64,000 nucleotides of DNA from Streptomyces scabiei 87.22 (GCF_000091305.1 NC_013929.1:1550001-1614000), one strand, 5' to 3'. Positions 1 through 8,404 are shown, numbered from the stretch's first letter. Notes: a model not told the origin generated them from the letters alone. Made by a program: numbers and translations.

Positions 1-1
1 G

Positions 2-130
2 GACGTCCAGTTAGCGCGCGGCGACATCCTCGCTCCACTCGTCCGCGACCGGCTGGTCCGACGCCGCGACGAGATCGCCTCCTTTCTCGGCTATCCCACC
101 CCAGCACCAGATCAACAGGCGCGGACATGA
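2..130 (+). CDS. C-terminal end of an unidentified gene (partial)
   Basis: An open frame enters from the left edge and ends at TGA 128-130, giving about 42 residues rich in Arg and Asp. The last codons overlap the ATG of the next gene in an ATGA arrangement, which shows a real, translationally coupled gene. Too little remains to assign a family. The next gene resembles the small third protein of Tn554-type elements, so this could be the end of the partner recombinase/transposase; that is inference only. Confidence 0.5.
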   Translation, partial: DVQLARGDILAPLVRDRLVRRRDEIASFLGYPTPAPDQQART

Positions 131-531
131 GACGGCACGAACTGACCCTCCAGGCCGTCGATGCTGCCGTCGAGGCTCTGCTGGAAGACGCCGCAGACGG
201 GCCCCGGGCCACTGTCTCCGCTCTTGCCCGCCGCCTCAACGTCCCCCGCCAGACCCTCTACCGGGACTTCCCCGATCAGATCACCCGGCTCCAGACGGAA
301 GCAGCCCGCTCGGCGACCCAGCCCCGCGCCCGCAACACCGATAAGGACCAGCAGACCATTGCCCGCCTGCGCGCAGAGAAGGAGAACCTCACCCGTCACC
401 TGTACATCTACGAAGACCACATCCGGCGCCTGACCCTGGAGAACGAGGCCCTGCGCGTCGCCCTGCAGGCTCACAGCGGCGTCACCCTGATCAGCCCGAG
501 AACCGGAGACACCGTCCCCGGCCGCCCCTGA
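127..531 (+). CDS. Small HTH/coiled-coil protein, possibly Tn554 TnpC-like (DUF6262)
   Basis: 134 aa. Residues about 30-55 form a helix-turn-helix-like segment (VSALARRLNVPRQTLYRDF) resembling TetR-type DNA-binding helices, but no TetR ligand domain follows. Residues about 78-118 are Leu/Glu/Arg rich and should form a coiled coil. This N-terminal HTH plus C-terminal coiled coil is the layout of small accessory proteins of Tn554-type transposition genes. Its start overlaps the upstream stop (ATGA), consistent with cotranslation. The family call is from layout and a few motif residues, so it is tentative; a small transcription regulator is the alternative. Confidence 0.55.
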   Translation: MRRHELTLQAVDAAVEALLEDAADGPRATVSALARRLNVPRQTLYRDFPDQITRLQTEAARSATQPRARNTDKDQQTIARLRAEKENLTRHLYIYEDHIRRLTLENEALRVALQAHSGVTLISPRTGDTVPGRP

Positions 532-646
532 CCCTGACAGCTCGGGACATTGGTCCGTACACAGATGAAGAGCGGCCGAACTTCAGATGTACGCCCGGCT
601 GGCTCGGACTCCTGTCTGACCGCTGCGTGACAGCAGCCGACCTGGG

Positions 647-799
647 TCAGCGACGCGCACGCGCGAGCAAGGCCGCATGCGGCAACGCCAGTAGACCGTC
701 CTCGCTGGCAAACTCGGCGCTGAACAGATCGAAGTGACGCTTGATCTCGGTCCGGATCCGAGGCGTCTGGCTCTGCACCAGCTGCCCGCCGAAGGCCAC
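647..799 (-). pseudogene. Unrecognised C-terminal gene fragment
   Basis: A 50-residue minus-strand frame (GTG at 799, stop 649-647) has protein-like composition, including LVQSQTPRIRTEIKRHF and ending LPHAALLARARR. Directly upstream the same frame is stopped, so it looks like the surviving end of a larger decayed gene. I could not name the family. The rest of the 532-1036 gap contains the operator at 891-952 and the leader of the next gene. Confidence 0.25.
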
Positions 800-890
800 T
801 CAATAGCCGCACCGCGGCGTCCAGTCGCAGATCCGGCGCCGCGCTGTTCGCGGCCTCCCGCTGGGCAGTCGGCAGGGGATCCGACAAACG

Positions 891-952
891 CTTGCACGCA
901 TGCAATGGTTGCATGGAACGCTTCTAGCGTGCAACCATTGCATGCGCGCAAG
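891..952. promoter_or_regulatory. Large inverted operator, probable MarR site, upstream of module A
   Basis: Two 23-bp arms (891-913 and 930-952) are reverse complements with one mismatch, separated by 16 bp. Each arm contains its own palindrome TGCAATGGTTGCA. The same 23-bp arm occurs as a perfect inverted pair at 17385-17445, in front of a MarR gene. It lies about 85 bp upstream of the module A monooxygenase ATG. No MarR gene lies in module A, so control by the MarR proteins at 16.9 or 21.4 kb in trans is inferred. Confidence 0.75.
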
Positions 953-1036
953 CAGTCACGGTCATCCTCTCGTGCCACGCCCTCCGCACGAGCGGCCGCT
1001 GACCGACTTCCCCCTGTTGTGGCCCGAGGTGAGGTT

Positions 1037-2218
1037 ATGAGCATCCAGTCCGGAGTGGACCAGGCAGCCCGCGAGGAGCTTCTCAAACGCGCCGCCGCGT
1101 TGGCCCCCGCGCTGAGGCAGCGCGCGCAGGCCACGGAAGACGCCTCGCAGGTCTCCCAGGAGACGATGCAGGACATCATCGATGCCGAGCTGGTGCGCAT
1201 CGGTACCCCGATCAAGTTCGGGGGCCTCGACGTGGACGTCGCCACCACGTACGAGGTCGCCATGGAGTTTTCCCGCTCCTGCCCGTCCACGGGTTGGGTG
1301 TACGTCCTGCAGGCGCTGCACGCCTATTGGATGGGCTTCTGGTCGATGGAGGCCCAGGAAGAGGTCTTCGCCGACGGGCCCGACATGCTCTCCGCCAGCG
1401 TCCAGCTCGGCGTGAAGTCCGAGTGGCGCAAGGTCCCGGGCGGGTACCGGGTATCCGGCCATGGGAAGTTCGCCAGCGGCTGCGACCACTCCCAGTGGAT
1501 GTTCGTCGTGGCCCCCGGACAGGAGGGCATCCGGCAGTTCATCCTGCCCCGCAGCGACTACACCATCGACGCCGGCAGCTGGGACGTCTCCGGCCTGCGC
1601 GGCACCGGCAGCAAGGACGTCCTCATCGAGGACGCCTTCGTGCCGGAGCACCGGGGCAAGATCCCGCGGCCCCCGGTGGACTTCGAGCGGGACCCGGACC
1701 TGGAGCGCGCGTACGGCTACCACCGGCAGCGGCGCTACCTCGCCCCGATGTCGACCTTGCAGGACCTGACCTGTGTCGCGATCGGCGGCGCGCAGGGGGC
1801 GGCGGAGGAGCTCATCGCCCGGACCCGCGGCACCTCCGGCAGCGTGAAAAGCGCCGACTCCACCATGGTGCAGACCCAGATCGCGGAGGCCACGGTGGAG
1901 GTGGCGGCCGCCCGGTCCATGCTGCTGGAGGACATGGAGGTGGCCCAGCGCATCGGCGAGGCCGGCGACTACCCCTCCATCGAGCACCTCACCGCCCACC
2001 TGCGGAACCGCGGCTACGGCTGCAAGCTCTCGGTGCAGGCCGTCAACCGCATATTCGACCTGGGCGGCGCCCGCTCGCTGTCCACGAAGGACCCGCTGCA
2101 GCGCCTCCACCGCGACGTCCACGCCGCCACCCATGGGCCGTTGGGCAACTTCAACATCGCCTCCCAGCCCTACGCCCGCGCGGTGCTGGGGCTGGACCCC
2201 CTCGGGCTCCGCCTCTGA
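1037..2218 (+). CDS. Acyl-CoA dehydrogenase-fold flavin-dependent monooxygenase (module A, type 1)
   Basis: 393 aa with the acyl-CoA dehydrogenase fold: helical N-terminal domain (about 1-105), beta-barrel middle (about 110-215) and C-terminal helical bundle (about 230-380). The sequence pattern resembles the HsaA/DszC-type branch that uses reduced flavin for hydroxylation rather than CoA-ester dehydrogenation; this is a family inference. The ATG follows GAGGTGAGG with good spacing; upstream in-frame codons lie in the operator region and were rejected. Its closest relative here is the minus-strand gene 15614-16822, with shared blocks such as EEVFADGPDMLSASVQL. First gene of module A, directly downstream of the MarR-type operator. 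Reduced flavin could come from the reductase at 13628-14188. Substrate unknown. Confidence 0.82.
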   Translation: MSIQSGVDQAAREELLKRAAALAPALRQRAQATEDASQVSQETMQDIIDAELVRIGTPIKFGGLDVDVATTYEVAMEFSRSCPSTGWVYVLQALHAYWMGFWSMEAQEEVFADGPDMLSASVQLGVKSEWRKVPGGYRVSGHGKFASGCDHSQWMFVVAPGQEGIRQFILPRSDYTIDAGSWDVSGLRGTGSKDVLIEDAFVPEHRGKIPRPPVDFERDPDLERAYGYHRQRRYLAPMSTLQDLTCVAIGGAQGAAEELIARTRGTSGSVKSADSTMVQTQIAEATVEVAAARSMLLEDMEVAQRIGEAGDYPSIEHLTAHLRNRGYGCKLSVQAVNRIFDLGGARSLSTKDPLQRLHRDVHAATHGPLGNFNIASQPYARAVLGLDPLGLRL

Positions 2219-2280
2219 CCGACCCGCGGTGCGCCACGCCTCGGCGGCGGCCGCCCTCACCTCCGACAGGAGTGACCGAC

Positions 2281-2463
2281 ATGACCATCGAACGCAAGCC
2301 GCCGAGCGGCCCGCGCCGCACGGCACAGGAGGCCTGGGAGGCCATCGCCCTGCCCACGCCCGCCCACCCCCACGTCGCCGTGGAGGTCAGCCGGGATTCC
2401 GCCCTCGAGCTGGCCGCGGCCGTGCAGCGGGTACTGGCCGCAGTGCCGGAGGGTGTGGAGTGA
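2281..2463 (+). CDS. 60-aa protein resembling the N-terminus of the module B methyltransferase
   Basis: 60 aa. Residues about 13-30 (AQEAWEAIALPTPAHP) match the segment LEEAWTAIAVPMPPPAQ near the N-terminus of the methyltransferase at 14736-15578. The gene occupies the same place relative to the type 1 monooxygenase as that methyltransferase does in module B. An AGGAGTGACC Shine-Dalgarno lies just upstream, and its TGA overlaps the GTG start of the SDR. The tight coupling suggests expression rather than debris. No catalytic motif is visible; it may be an eroded methyltransferase or a free-standing interaction peptide. Confidence 0.55.
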   Translation: MTIERKPPSGPRRTAQEAWEAIALPTPAHPHVAVEVSRDSALELAAAVQRVLAAVPEGVE

Positions 2464-3407
2464 GCGGGGAACAGCCCACCCTGCGCTTCGACGACCGCGT
2501 CGTCGTCGTCACCGGCGCCGGCGGCAACCCGGGCCTGGGACGCTCCTACGCCCAGCTGCTTGCGCGGCGGGGCGCACGGGTCGTCGTCAACGACCTGGGC
2601 GTGGGCCCGGACGGCCGCGGCACGTACGCCGCGAGCGCCGAGACCATCGCCGCCGAGATCCGCGCCGAGGGCGGCGAGGCGATCGCCGACACCCACTCGG
2701 TGGCGACCGAGGACGGCGCGAAGGGCGTGGTGGGCACCGCCCTGGACGCCTGGGGGCGGGTGGACGTGCTGATCAACAACGCCGGCGTGTTCCGGGTCGG
2801 GGAGTTCGACCGCCTCCCCTCCGACGCCATCTCCGCGCTCGTCGACGTGCACCTCATGGGCACCATCTGGATGTGCCGGGCGGTGTGGCCGCACATGCGC
2901 GAGGCCGGCTACGGGCGCATCGTGAACACCACCTCCGGGGCCATGACCGGGGCGGGCTACTCCTCGGTGTACGGCGCCGCCAAGGCCGGCGTGTGGAGCC
3001 TGACTCGCACCCTGGCCCTGGAGGGGCACCGACACGGCATCGTCGTCAACGCCCTGGCCCCCGGCGCCGCCACCGGCTCCGTCCGGGTCGCTCCCGGCAT
3101 CCCCGCGCCGCCGGAGACCGGCCACCCCGCGCCGCCGGAGATCGGCACCCCCGAGATGGTCGCCCCGGCAGCGGCCTACCTCGCCCACGAGTCCTGCCCC
3201 TGCTCGGGCGCCGGCATCCACTCGGAGTCCGGCCGGGTCTGGGAGAGCTACTTCGCCCAGACCGAGGGCTGGGGCAACCCCGGCATGACGGTCGAGGACC
3301 TGGCGGCCCACTGGCATCGGGTGGTCGACCGCAAGCAGTCCCGCGACTACGGCGACCCCGTCCGGGACGGCTTCTGGCCCGGTGGGCCCCCCGAGGACTC
3401 CCGATGA
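2460..3407 (+). CDS. Short-chain dehydrogenase/reductase (module A)
   Basis: 315 aa. Classical SDR: cofactor loop VTGAGGNPGLGRSYA near residue 20, NNAG, catalytic Ser in NTTSGA, and YGAAK (YxxxK). The NDLGVGPDG segment after the second strand resembles the 3-hydroxyacyl-CoA dehydrogenase domain of MFE-2/17beta-HSD4 proteins, so a hydroxy-acyl or hydroxy-aromatic alcohol is a likely substrate. About 50 C-terminal residues beyond the core are shared with the SDRs at 12610 and 18816 (VVDR, D, DP, W, GGPP pattern). A loop at about 215-235 is proline-rich (GIPAPPETGHPAPPEIG). GTG start fixed by overlap with the upstream TGA; its own TGA overlaps the ATG of the next small ORF. Confidence 0.85.
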   Translation: MSGEQPTLRFDDRVVVVTGAGGNPGLGRSYAQLLARRGARVVVNDLGVGPDGRGTYAASAETIAAEIRAEGGEAIADTHSVATEDGAKGVVGTALDAWGRVDVLINNAGVFRVGEFDRLPSDAISALVDVHLMGTIWMCRAVWPHMREAGYGRIVNTTSGAMTGAGYSSVYGAAKAGVWSLTRTLALEGHRHGIVVNALAPGAATGSVRVAPGIPAPPETGHPAPPEIGTPEMVAPAAAYLAHESCPCSGAGIHSESGRVWESYFAQTEGWGNPGMTVEDLAAHWHRVVDRKQSRDYGDPVRDGFWPGGPPEDSR

Positions 3408-3526
3408 CCGGCCGCGTGCCGCCCGCACACCCGCTGACCGACGGGCCCGGCACGGTCCGCGAGGCGGCCTTCACAGTGCTGCGCCGGCTGAGCATGGCCG
3501 TGGTCGACGGCCGCTGCCCGGCCTGA
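3404..3526 (+). CDS. 40-aa protein resembling the C-terminus of the module B methyltransferase
   Basis: 40 aa, ATG overlapping the SDR stop (ATGA). Its end (VREAAFTVLRRLSMAVVDGRCPA, shown here as two parts: VREAAFTVL and SMAVVDGRCPA) parallels the methyltransferase end at about 14760 (VRDAAARCL and GMAIVDGRKPA). Together with the 60-aa ORF at 2281 it brackets the SDR with sequences resembling the two ends of one methyltransferase. It has no catalytic motif. Either a remnant kept by coupling or a functional micro-protein; the similarity is short and the call is tentative. Confidence 0.45.
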   Translation: MTGRVPPAHPLTDGPGTVREAAFTVLRRLSMAVVDGRCPA

Positions 3527-3586
3527 GCCCCACCCGCCCCGACCCCCGCACACCGCACGAATCACCCAGCACGAAGGAGGACAGCG

Positions 3587-4390
3587 ATGTCCCGGTACGA
3601 CGCCACGCTGGCCGAGACCATCACCCTCACCAGCCAGGACGGCGAGCCCATCGAGGCCTACGTGGCTCGCCCGCTCACCGACCGACCGCTCGGCGGCGTG
3701 GTGGTGCTCCACCACGAGCCCGGCTACGACGAGGCCAGCAAGGAATACACCCGCCGGCTCGCCGTCTATGGCTTCAACACCATCTGCCCCCACCTCCACC
3801 ACCGCGAGAACCCGTGGGGTGATCCCGACGACGCCGCCGCCGAGATGCGCCGCCTGGGGGGCGCCCCGGACGACCGGGTCGCCACTGACGCGGCCGGCGC
3901 CGCCGCGTACCTGCGCGCCATGTCCAACGCCAACGGCCGGGTGGGGCTGATCGGCTTCTGCTCGGGCGCCCGGCAGGCCTACTACATCGGCTGCACCTCC
4001 ACCTGGGCGGACGCCATCGTCAACGGCGGAGGCGGCGTGATCGTGGACAAGCCGGACAAGCCCCCGGCCCTTCCCGGCCCCCCGCCGCCCGACCCTTCGC
4101 CCATGCTCGTCGAGCCCATCGCCCACCTCACCCCCGGCCTGTCGGCCCCGCTGCTGGGCCTGTTCGGCTCCGAGGACCTGGTCCCCTCGCCCTCGGAGGT
4201 CGCCGCCCAGGAGAAGGTGCTTCGGGACGCCGGCAAGGACTTCGACTACCACCTCTTCGACGGCGCGGACCACGACTTCTTCGACTGGTCCAGCGGCGGC
4301 TACACCCCCCAGGCGGCCGTCGAGGGATGGCGCCTGGTGCGCGAGTTCTTCACCCACCACCTGGCGACCCCGGCCGAGCCCGCCGACTGA
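3587..4390 (+). CDS. Dienelactone hydrolase family protein
   Basis: 267 aa alpha/beta hydrolase of the dienelactone hydrolase family. Nucleophile Cys125 in GFCSG, acid Asp197 in GSEDL and His229 in GADHDFF form the expected Cys-Asp-His triad. In this family the enzyme opens enol-lactones or related esters during ring-cleavage catabolism; the specific substrate is not readable. Residues about 156-172 form a proline-rich loop (KPPALPGPPPPDPSP) unusual for the family and reminiscent of the inserts in other enzymes of modules A and B. A GAAGGAGG ribosome site lies 9 bases before ATG. No counterpart was found in module B. Confidence 0.85.
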   Translation: MSRYDATLAETITLTSQDGEPIEAYVARPLTDRPLGGVVVLHHEPGYDEASKEYTRRLAVYGFNTICPHLHHRENPWGDPDDAAAEMRRLGGAPDDRVATDAAGAAAYLRAMSNANGRVGLIGFCSGARQAYYIGCTSTWADAIVNGGGGVIVDKPDKPPALPGPPPPDPSPMLVEPIAHLTPGLSAPLLGLFGSEDLVPSPSEVAAQEKVLRDAGKDFDYHLFDGADHDFFDWSSGGYTPQAAVEGWRLVREFFTHHLATPAEPAD

Positions 4391-4442
4391 GCGGCGACCG
4401 CACGGGACCCGACCAGCACAGCACAGGAAGGTGAAGTGCCGT

Positions 4443-5047
4443 GTGCGCGTACATCACCGAACAGAGCCCGGCAGCGTCGTCGCCGTGGTGGGCTGCGGGC
4501 CAGTCGGGCTGTCCTACGTGCAGGCGGCGCGGCTGGCCCTGGCCGCGCAGATCATCGCGATCGACCCGCTGCCCCACCGGCGCGAGGCCGCCCTGCGCCT
4601 CGGCGCCACCACGGCCCTCGACCCCACCGAGGTCGACCCGGTCGAGGCCGTCATGGACCTCTCGGGGGACCTCGGGGGCATCAACCAGGGGCGCGGCGCC
4701 GACTTCGTCTTCGAGGCGGCGCGCGAGGCCCGGGCCGTCGAGCAGGCATGGGCCATGACCCGCTCGGCCGGGCACCTGACGCCGGCCGGGCTGAGCGAGG
4801 ACCCCGGCGCCACCGTCACGTTCCCCATGATGGAGTTCTCCAACCACGGCAAGACGGTGCACAGCTGCCAGCAGGGCTCGCTGCGGATGCGCCGCGACCT
4901 GCCCTGGATGGTGCGGCTCGCCGAGCAGGGGCAGCTCGACCTCAAGGCGATGGCCGAGCGCAGCTACGGCCTCGACGAGGTCGTGCAGGCCATGCGGGAC
5001 GTCGCCGACTGCTCCGTGCTCGGCGCCAGCGTGGTCCCCGCCGCTGA
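4443..5047 (+). pseudogene. N-terminally truncated MDR (zinc-type alcohol dehydrogenase) gene with displaced stop
   Basis: From the Rossmann motif VVAVVGCGPVGLSY onward the frame matches the full-length dehydrogenases at 11377 and 17486, but the entire N-terminal GroES-like domain (about 190 residues) is missing. The match starts within a few codons of a possible GTG, behind an AGGAAGG motif. At the 3' end, after the conserved VLGASVVP, the frame runs on without stop into the next gene; a one-base shift would give TGA at 5045-5047. Both ends are therefore abnormal. Most likely a pseudogene; an assembly error could explain the 3' end but not the missing domain. The boundaries given are approximate. 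Confidence 0.65.
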
Positions 5048-5121
5048 GTTCCCCTGCCCTGCCCCACCCACCCCACCTCACCAGACTTGCCCTGAGAAAC
5101 AACGACGAGGAGAGCCACACG

Positions 5122-6360
5122 ATGACTGCGGAGACGGCGGCGGTGCTGATCGAACGCGCCCAGAAGCTGCGGAACCTGATCCGGGACCAGGCCGAGGAGG
5201 CCGAGCGGCTCGGCCACTACACGCCGGCGGTGCACGAGGCGTTCCAGGAGGCCGGCTTCTACCGGCTGCTGACCCCGCGCCGCTACGGCGGCCTGGAGGT
5301 GGACGTGCGCACCTTCGCCCAGGTCATCATGGAGGTCGGGCGCGGCGACCCGGGCACCGCCTGGTGCCTGTGCCTGGGACAGGGTCACGCGCTCAGCGTC
5401 GCCGCGCACTGGCCGGAGCGGGCGCAGGACGAGGTGTTCACCAACGAACACGGCTACTTCCGCGCCTCCCACGCGTTCAACCCCGCCGGCACCGCCACGC
5501 GGGTCGAGGGCGGCTGGCTGGTGAACGCCCGGTCCCGCTACCAGTCCGGCGTGCCGTACGCCTCCCACGCCACCGTGTCCGTGCTGGTCGGCGAGGAGGG
5601 CGCGCCGCCGCCCGTTCCCGGCGAGCCGGTCGCGGGCGCCCGCCTCATGCAGATTCTCATCCCCGCCGGGCAGTTCACCATCGCGGACGACTGGGGCGGG
5701 GACCGCGTCCTCGGCATGCGGGCGAGCGGCTCGAACAGCGTCATCGTCGAGCAGCAGGTGGTGCCCGAGCACTACGGCATCGTCATGGACCCCGACAAGA
5801 TCAACACCACCACCTCGCCCGGGGTGCGGCTGCACGGCAACCCGATGTACCTCGGGGCGGTCACGGGCGGCTTCTTCGTCCTGGAGCTGGTCGTCAGCGT
5901 CGTCGGCGCCGCCCGCGCCGCCCTCGACGAGTTCGAGCACCTGGCCCGGACCCGGAACACCACCGTCCCCGGCGGCGGCCCGCGCTTCAAGGACCCCCTG
6001 TACCAGCGCGACTTCGGGGAGGCGAGGCTGAAGGCCAACGCCGCCGAGGCCATCGTCTGCCACACCGCCGACCTCATGACCGAGTGGAGCCGCGAGTCCG
6101 TCGAGGGGCGGCTCACGATCACCGCGGAGATGGGCTCCGGGCTCGGCGCCACGCTCATGCAGGCCGGGCACCTGGCCGCCGAGGCCGTGGACACCCTGTT
6201 CAACTCCGCCGGCACCTCGGCGTCCGGGCAGGGCCAGCGCATGCAGCGCTACCTGCGCGACGTGGCCATGTGGCGGACCCACATCGGCGCGCAGTACCAC
6301 ACGTTCGCCCGGCAGTACGGGGCGCACAGCTTCGGGGAGGCGCATGCTTGGTCGTTCTGA
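5122..6360 (+). CDS. Acyl-CoA dehydrogenase-fold flavin-dependent monooxygenase (module A, type 2)
   Basis: 412 aa, acyl-CoA dehydrogenase fold. It is clearly paralogous to the minus-strand gene 9976-11334, sharing GFYRLLTPRRYGGLEVD, GRGDPGTAWCLCLGQGHAL and AGTSASGQGQRMQRYLRDV. This type differs from the type 1 enzyme at 1037, so each module carries one of each. Expected role: oxygenation with FMNH2/FADH2 supplied by a reductase. At about 165-178 it has only a short Pro-containing loop (APPPVPGEP), where the module B copy has a 45-residue Pro/Gly-rich insert. ATG preceded by GAGGAGAG. It follows the damaged dehydrogenase gene in the same direction. Confidence 0.82.
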   Translation: MTAETAAVLIERAQKLRNLIRDQAEEAERLGHYTPAVHEAFQEAGFYRLLTPRRYGGLEVDVRTFAQVIMEVGRGDPGTAWCLCLGQGHALSVAAHWPERAQDEVFTNEHGYFRASHAFNPAGTATRVEGGWLVNARSRYQSGVPYASHATVSVLVGEEGAPPPVPGEPVAGARLMQILIPAGQFTIADDWGGDRVLGMRASGSNSVIVEQQVVPEHYGIVMDPDKINTTTSPGVRLHGNPMYLGAVTGGFFVLELVVSVVGAARAALDEFEHLARTRNTTVPGGGPRFKDPLYQRDFGEARLKANAAEAIVCHTADLMTEWSRESVEGRLTITAEMGSGLGATLMQAGHLAAEAVDTLFNSAGTSASGQGQRMQRYLRDVAMWRTHIGAQYHTFARQYGAHSFGEAHAWSF

Positions 6361-6402
6361 GGGCCCCGCTCCCCCTCAGCCGCGACCGTCAGCCGGCGAC
6401 GG

Positions 6403-6558
6403 TCAGTCCGCGGCCGTGGCGAGCCGGTCGCCGATGGCCGTGGCCGTGGCCACCACCTTCGTGACGATCTCCGCCTCGGCCGCCGGCCCGACCCGCTCGG
6501 CGAGCGCCGCCACGACCTCGCCCCTCCCGTCGCGCACCGGCGTCATGACGCCGGTCAC
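6403..6558 (-). pseudogene. Possible IclR-family regulator C-terminal remnant
   Basis: A minus-strand frame of 51 codons reads like the C-terminal helix of IclR effector domains (VMTPVRDGRGEVVAAL, then GPAAEAEIVTKVVATATAIG) and ends in TGA. No HTH or effector core precedes it. The gene would have been antisense to the flanking genes. The composition is simple and Ala/Val rich, so this is a weak call. Confidence 0.25.
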
Positions 6559-6637
6559 CCCGGGGCCCCGCAGAACGGCGGGCCGCGGACCGGACGACGT
6601 CTACTTGGCCCACGACTGCCCCAGAGGAAGGTCAACG

Positions 6638-8056
6638 ATGCCCCACCCTCACCCCACACCCCAGCAACCCCTTGCCGGTCCCGATCCCGCGGGCGGCTCC
6701 CTTCGTGAGTATTTCGCGTCGCTGCGGAGCTACCCCCGGGGGGCGTGGATGGCGATCTGCGCGGGTATCACCGCGATGATCCTGGGCCCCTCGGTGGTGA
6801 ACAATCTCACCACGTACATGCTCGCTCCGGTATCCGAGGACTTCGGCTGGTCGCAGTCGCAGACGGTGCTGCTCATGTCGTCCTTGCCGCTGTTCTCCTC
6901 GCCCTTCGTGCTCACTTTCGGTGGCTACCTGGTCGACAAGGTAAGCATGCGGACCGTCGCCGTGTGGTCCTCGCTGATCTACGGGGTCGCGTTCTGCCTG
7001 ATGATGGTGGTGCCAGCGAGCGCGCTCTTCGGCGTCCTCGCCGTCGTCGCCCTGGCGGGCAGCCAGGTCTGCGCCCAGGTGGTGGGCTTCAAGACCGTGT
7101 CGATATGGTTCCCTCGCCACCGCGGGGTAGGGTTCTCCCTGATCAGCGCGGTGGCGAGCCTGTCCAGCGCCGTCTACTCGCCGCTGTTCGAGTGGTCCAC
7201 CAGCTCCTTCAGCTGGCGGTACACGTATCTCGTGCTGGGCCTGTGCGTGCTGGTGCTCTGCGTTCCGGCCCAGATCGTCCTGCTCTCCCAGCCGGACACG
7301 GCACCGCCGGCCCCCGGGGCCCGCCCGGTGCCGGACAGCGGACCAGTCATCGAGGCCTCGGCGCACGCGAGCCCGCAGGAACACCGTAACGCCCCCGGCG
7401 TCCCGCTGGCCGCGGCGCTCCGGTCGCGTGCCTGGCTCCTCCTCATGCTGATCATCCTGGTCCCGACGGGGGTCACGATGTCCGTACGGACCCTCGGTGT
7501 CGATCTGTTCGGCGAGCGCGGGTACGGCAGCGGGACCGTGTCGCTCGCGCTGTCGGTCTTCTGGCTCGCGTCGTTCGCTGGCCAGTGCGTCGCCGGGCCC
7601 GTGATGGACCGGTCGAAGTCCGCTCGGGCGGCCTTCCCCTTCTTCGCGAGTGTCCTGCTCGGAATGCTGATCGTGACGACCACCCACGGCACCACCTGGC
7701 TGCTGTTCGTCGCCCTGGCCCTGCTGGGCGGGTTCCAGGGGGCCGAGTACACGATCGCGCCCTATCTGCTGGGCCGGTATTTCGGGGACCGGTCCTTCGC
7801 GCCGCTCCTGGGACTGACCCTCGGCATCACCGGCGTCGTCGCCTTCGGCACCATCCCCTTCCTCGTACAGGTGGCCGTGGAGCAGGCCGGCACGTACGAC
7901 GGCGTGCTCCTGGTCATGCTCGTCGCCATCGTGATCGCCACGGCCGTGGCCTTCTTCATGCCTCGCTACCCGGAGCCTGAGACCGAGGCCGCGAAAGAAC
8001 TCACAGCAGACCGGGACGTTCCTGCCCCGGACCCCGGCCGCGCCGCCCATCCCTGA
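6638..8056 (+). CDS. MFS transporter, 12-TM, probably organic-anion uptake
   Basis: 472 aa. About 35 Pro-rich cytoplasmic residues precede twelve predicted membrane segments in two groups of six, separated by a hydrophilic loop (about 215-260). The family is the major facilitator superfamily; the pattern recalls the oxalate/formate antiporter-like or monocarboxylate branch, but I cannot fix the substrate. The ATG at 6638 has AGAGGAAGG upstream; the in-frame extension to 6344 overlaps the previous gene and was rejected. Position directly after module A suggests import of the pathway substrate or export of a product (inference). Confidence 0.8.
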   Translation: MPHPHPTPQQPLAGPDPAGGSLREYFASLRSYPRGAWMAICAGITAMILGPSVVNNLTTYMLAPVSEDFGWSQSQTVLLMSSLPLFSSPFVLTFGGYLVDKVSMRTVAVWSSLIYGVAFCLMMVVPASALFGVLAVVALAGSQVCAQVVGFKTVSIWFPRHRGVGFSLISAVASLSSAVYSPLFEWSTSSFSWRYTYLVLGLCVLVLCVPAQIVLLSQPDTAPPAPGARPVPDSGPVIEASAHASPQEHRNAPGVPLAAALRSRAWLLLMLIILVPTGVTMSVRTLGVDLFGERGYGSGTVSLALSVFWLASFAGQCVAGPVMDRSKSARAAFPFFASVLLGMLIVTTTHGTTWLLFVALALLGGFQGAEYTIAPYLLGRYFGDRSFAPLLGLTLGITGVVAFGTIPFLVQVAVEQAGTYDGVLLVMLVAIVIATAVAFFMPRYPEPETEAAKELTADRDVPAPDPGRAAHP

Positions 8057-8159
8057 GATCGCTCCGCCCGGTCGCTCCGCCCAGGTCCTGGGCCCCACGG
8101 CCGCGGGCGGGTTCTATCGATCCCCGCCACACCCTGGAGTTGAGGGAGTTGCGGGGATC

Positions 8160-8273
8160 GTGGATTTTGCGGAGCTGAGGGCGAGGTTCTTCGGGGCGCT
8201 GGACCGGGAGAACGGCAGCTTCTCGGGTGCTGCCCGGGCGGTCGGGGTGAACCGGGCCACGGCGTATGCGTGA
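8160..8273 (+). pseudogene. N-terminal remnant of an IS30-like transposase
   Basis: A 37-codon frame from GTG reads FFGALDRENGSFSGAARAVG and continues VNRATAYA before TGA. This is the N-terminal HTH of IS30-type transposases common in Streptomyces. No DDE core follows. It marks an old insertion point between the MFS gene and its TetR neighbour. Confidence 0.4.
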
Positions 8274-8364
8274 TCTACTGACGACCACGTAGGCCATCAG
8301 GTGTTGCGAGGACCCCGAGAGTCCGCCGCGGGGACCGGGGCGTTGCAATGCGCGGGGGGCGGCC

Positions 8365-8383
8365 TAGTTTCGAAACGAAACTA
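8365..8383. promoter_or_regulatory. Palindromic operator upstream of TetR gene
   Basis: TAGTTTCG-AAA-CGAAACTA is a perfect 8-bp inverted repeat with 3-bp centre, ending 21 bp before the TetR ATG. Size and position fit an autoregulatory TetR operator. Related GAAAC/GTTTC fragments occur near 9434 and 9483. Binding by the adjacent TetR is inferred. Confidence 0.6.
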
Positions 8384-8404
8384 TTCCCATTCGGAGAGAA
8401 GCCG

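Noticed and set aside
5048..6464. 3' continuation of the module A dehydrogenase frame into the next gene
   Set aside because: After the conserved end of the dehydrogenase the frame becomes Arg/Pro-rich and is out of phase with the monooxygenase; read-through of a lost stop rather than a fusion protein.
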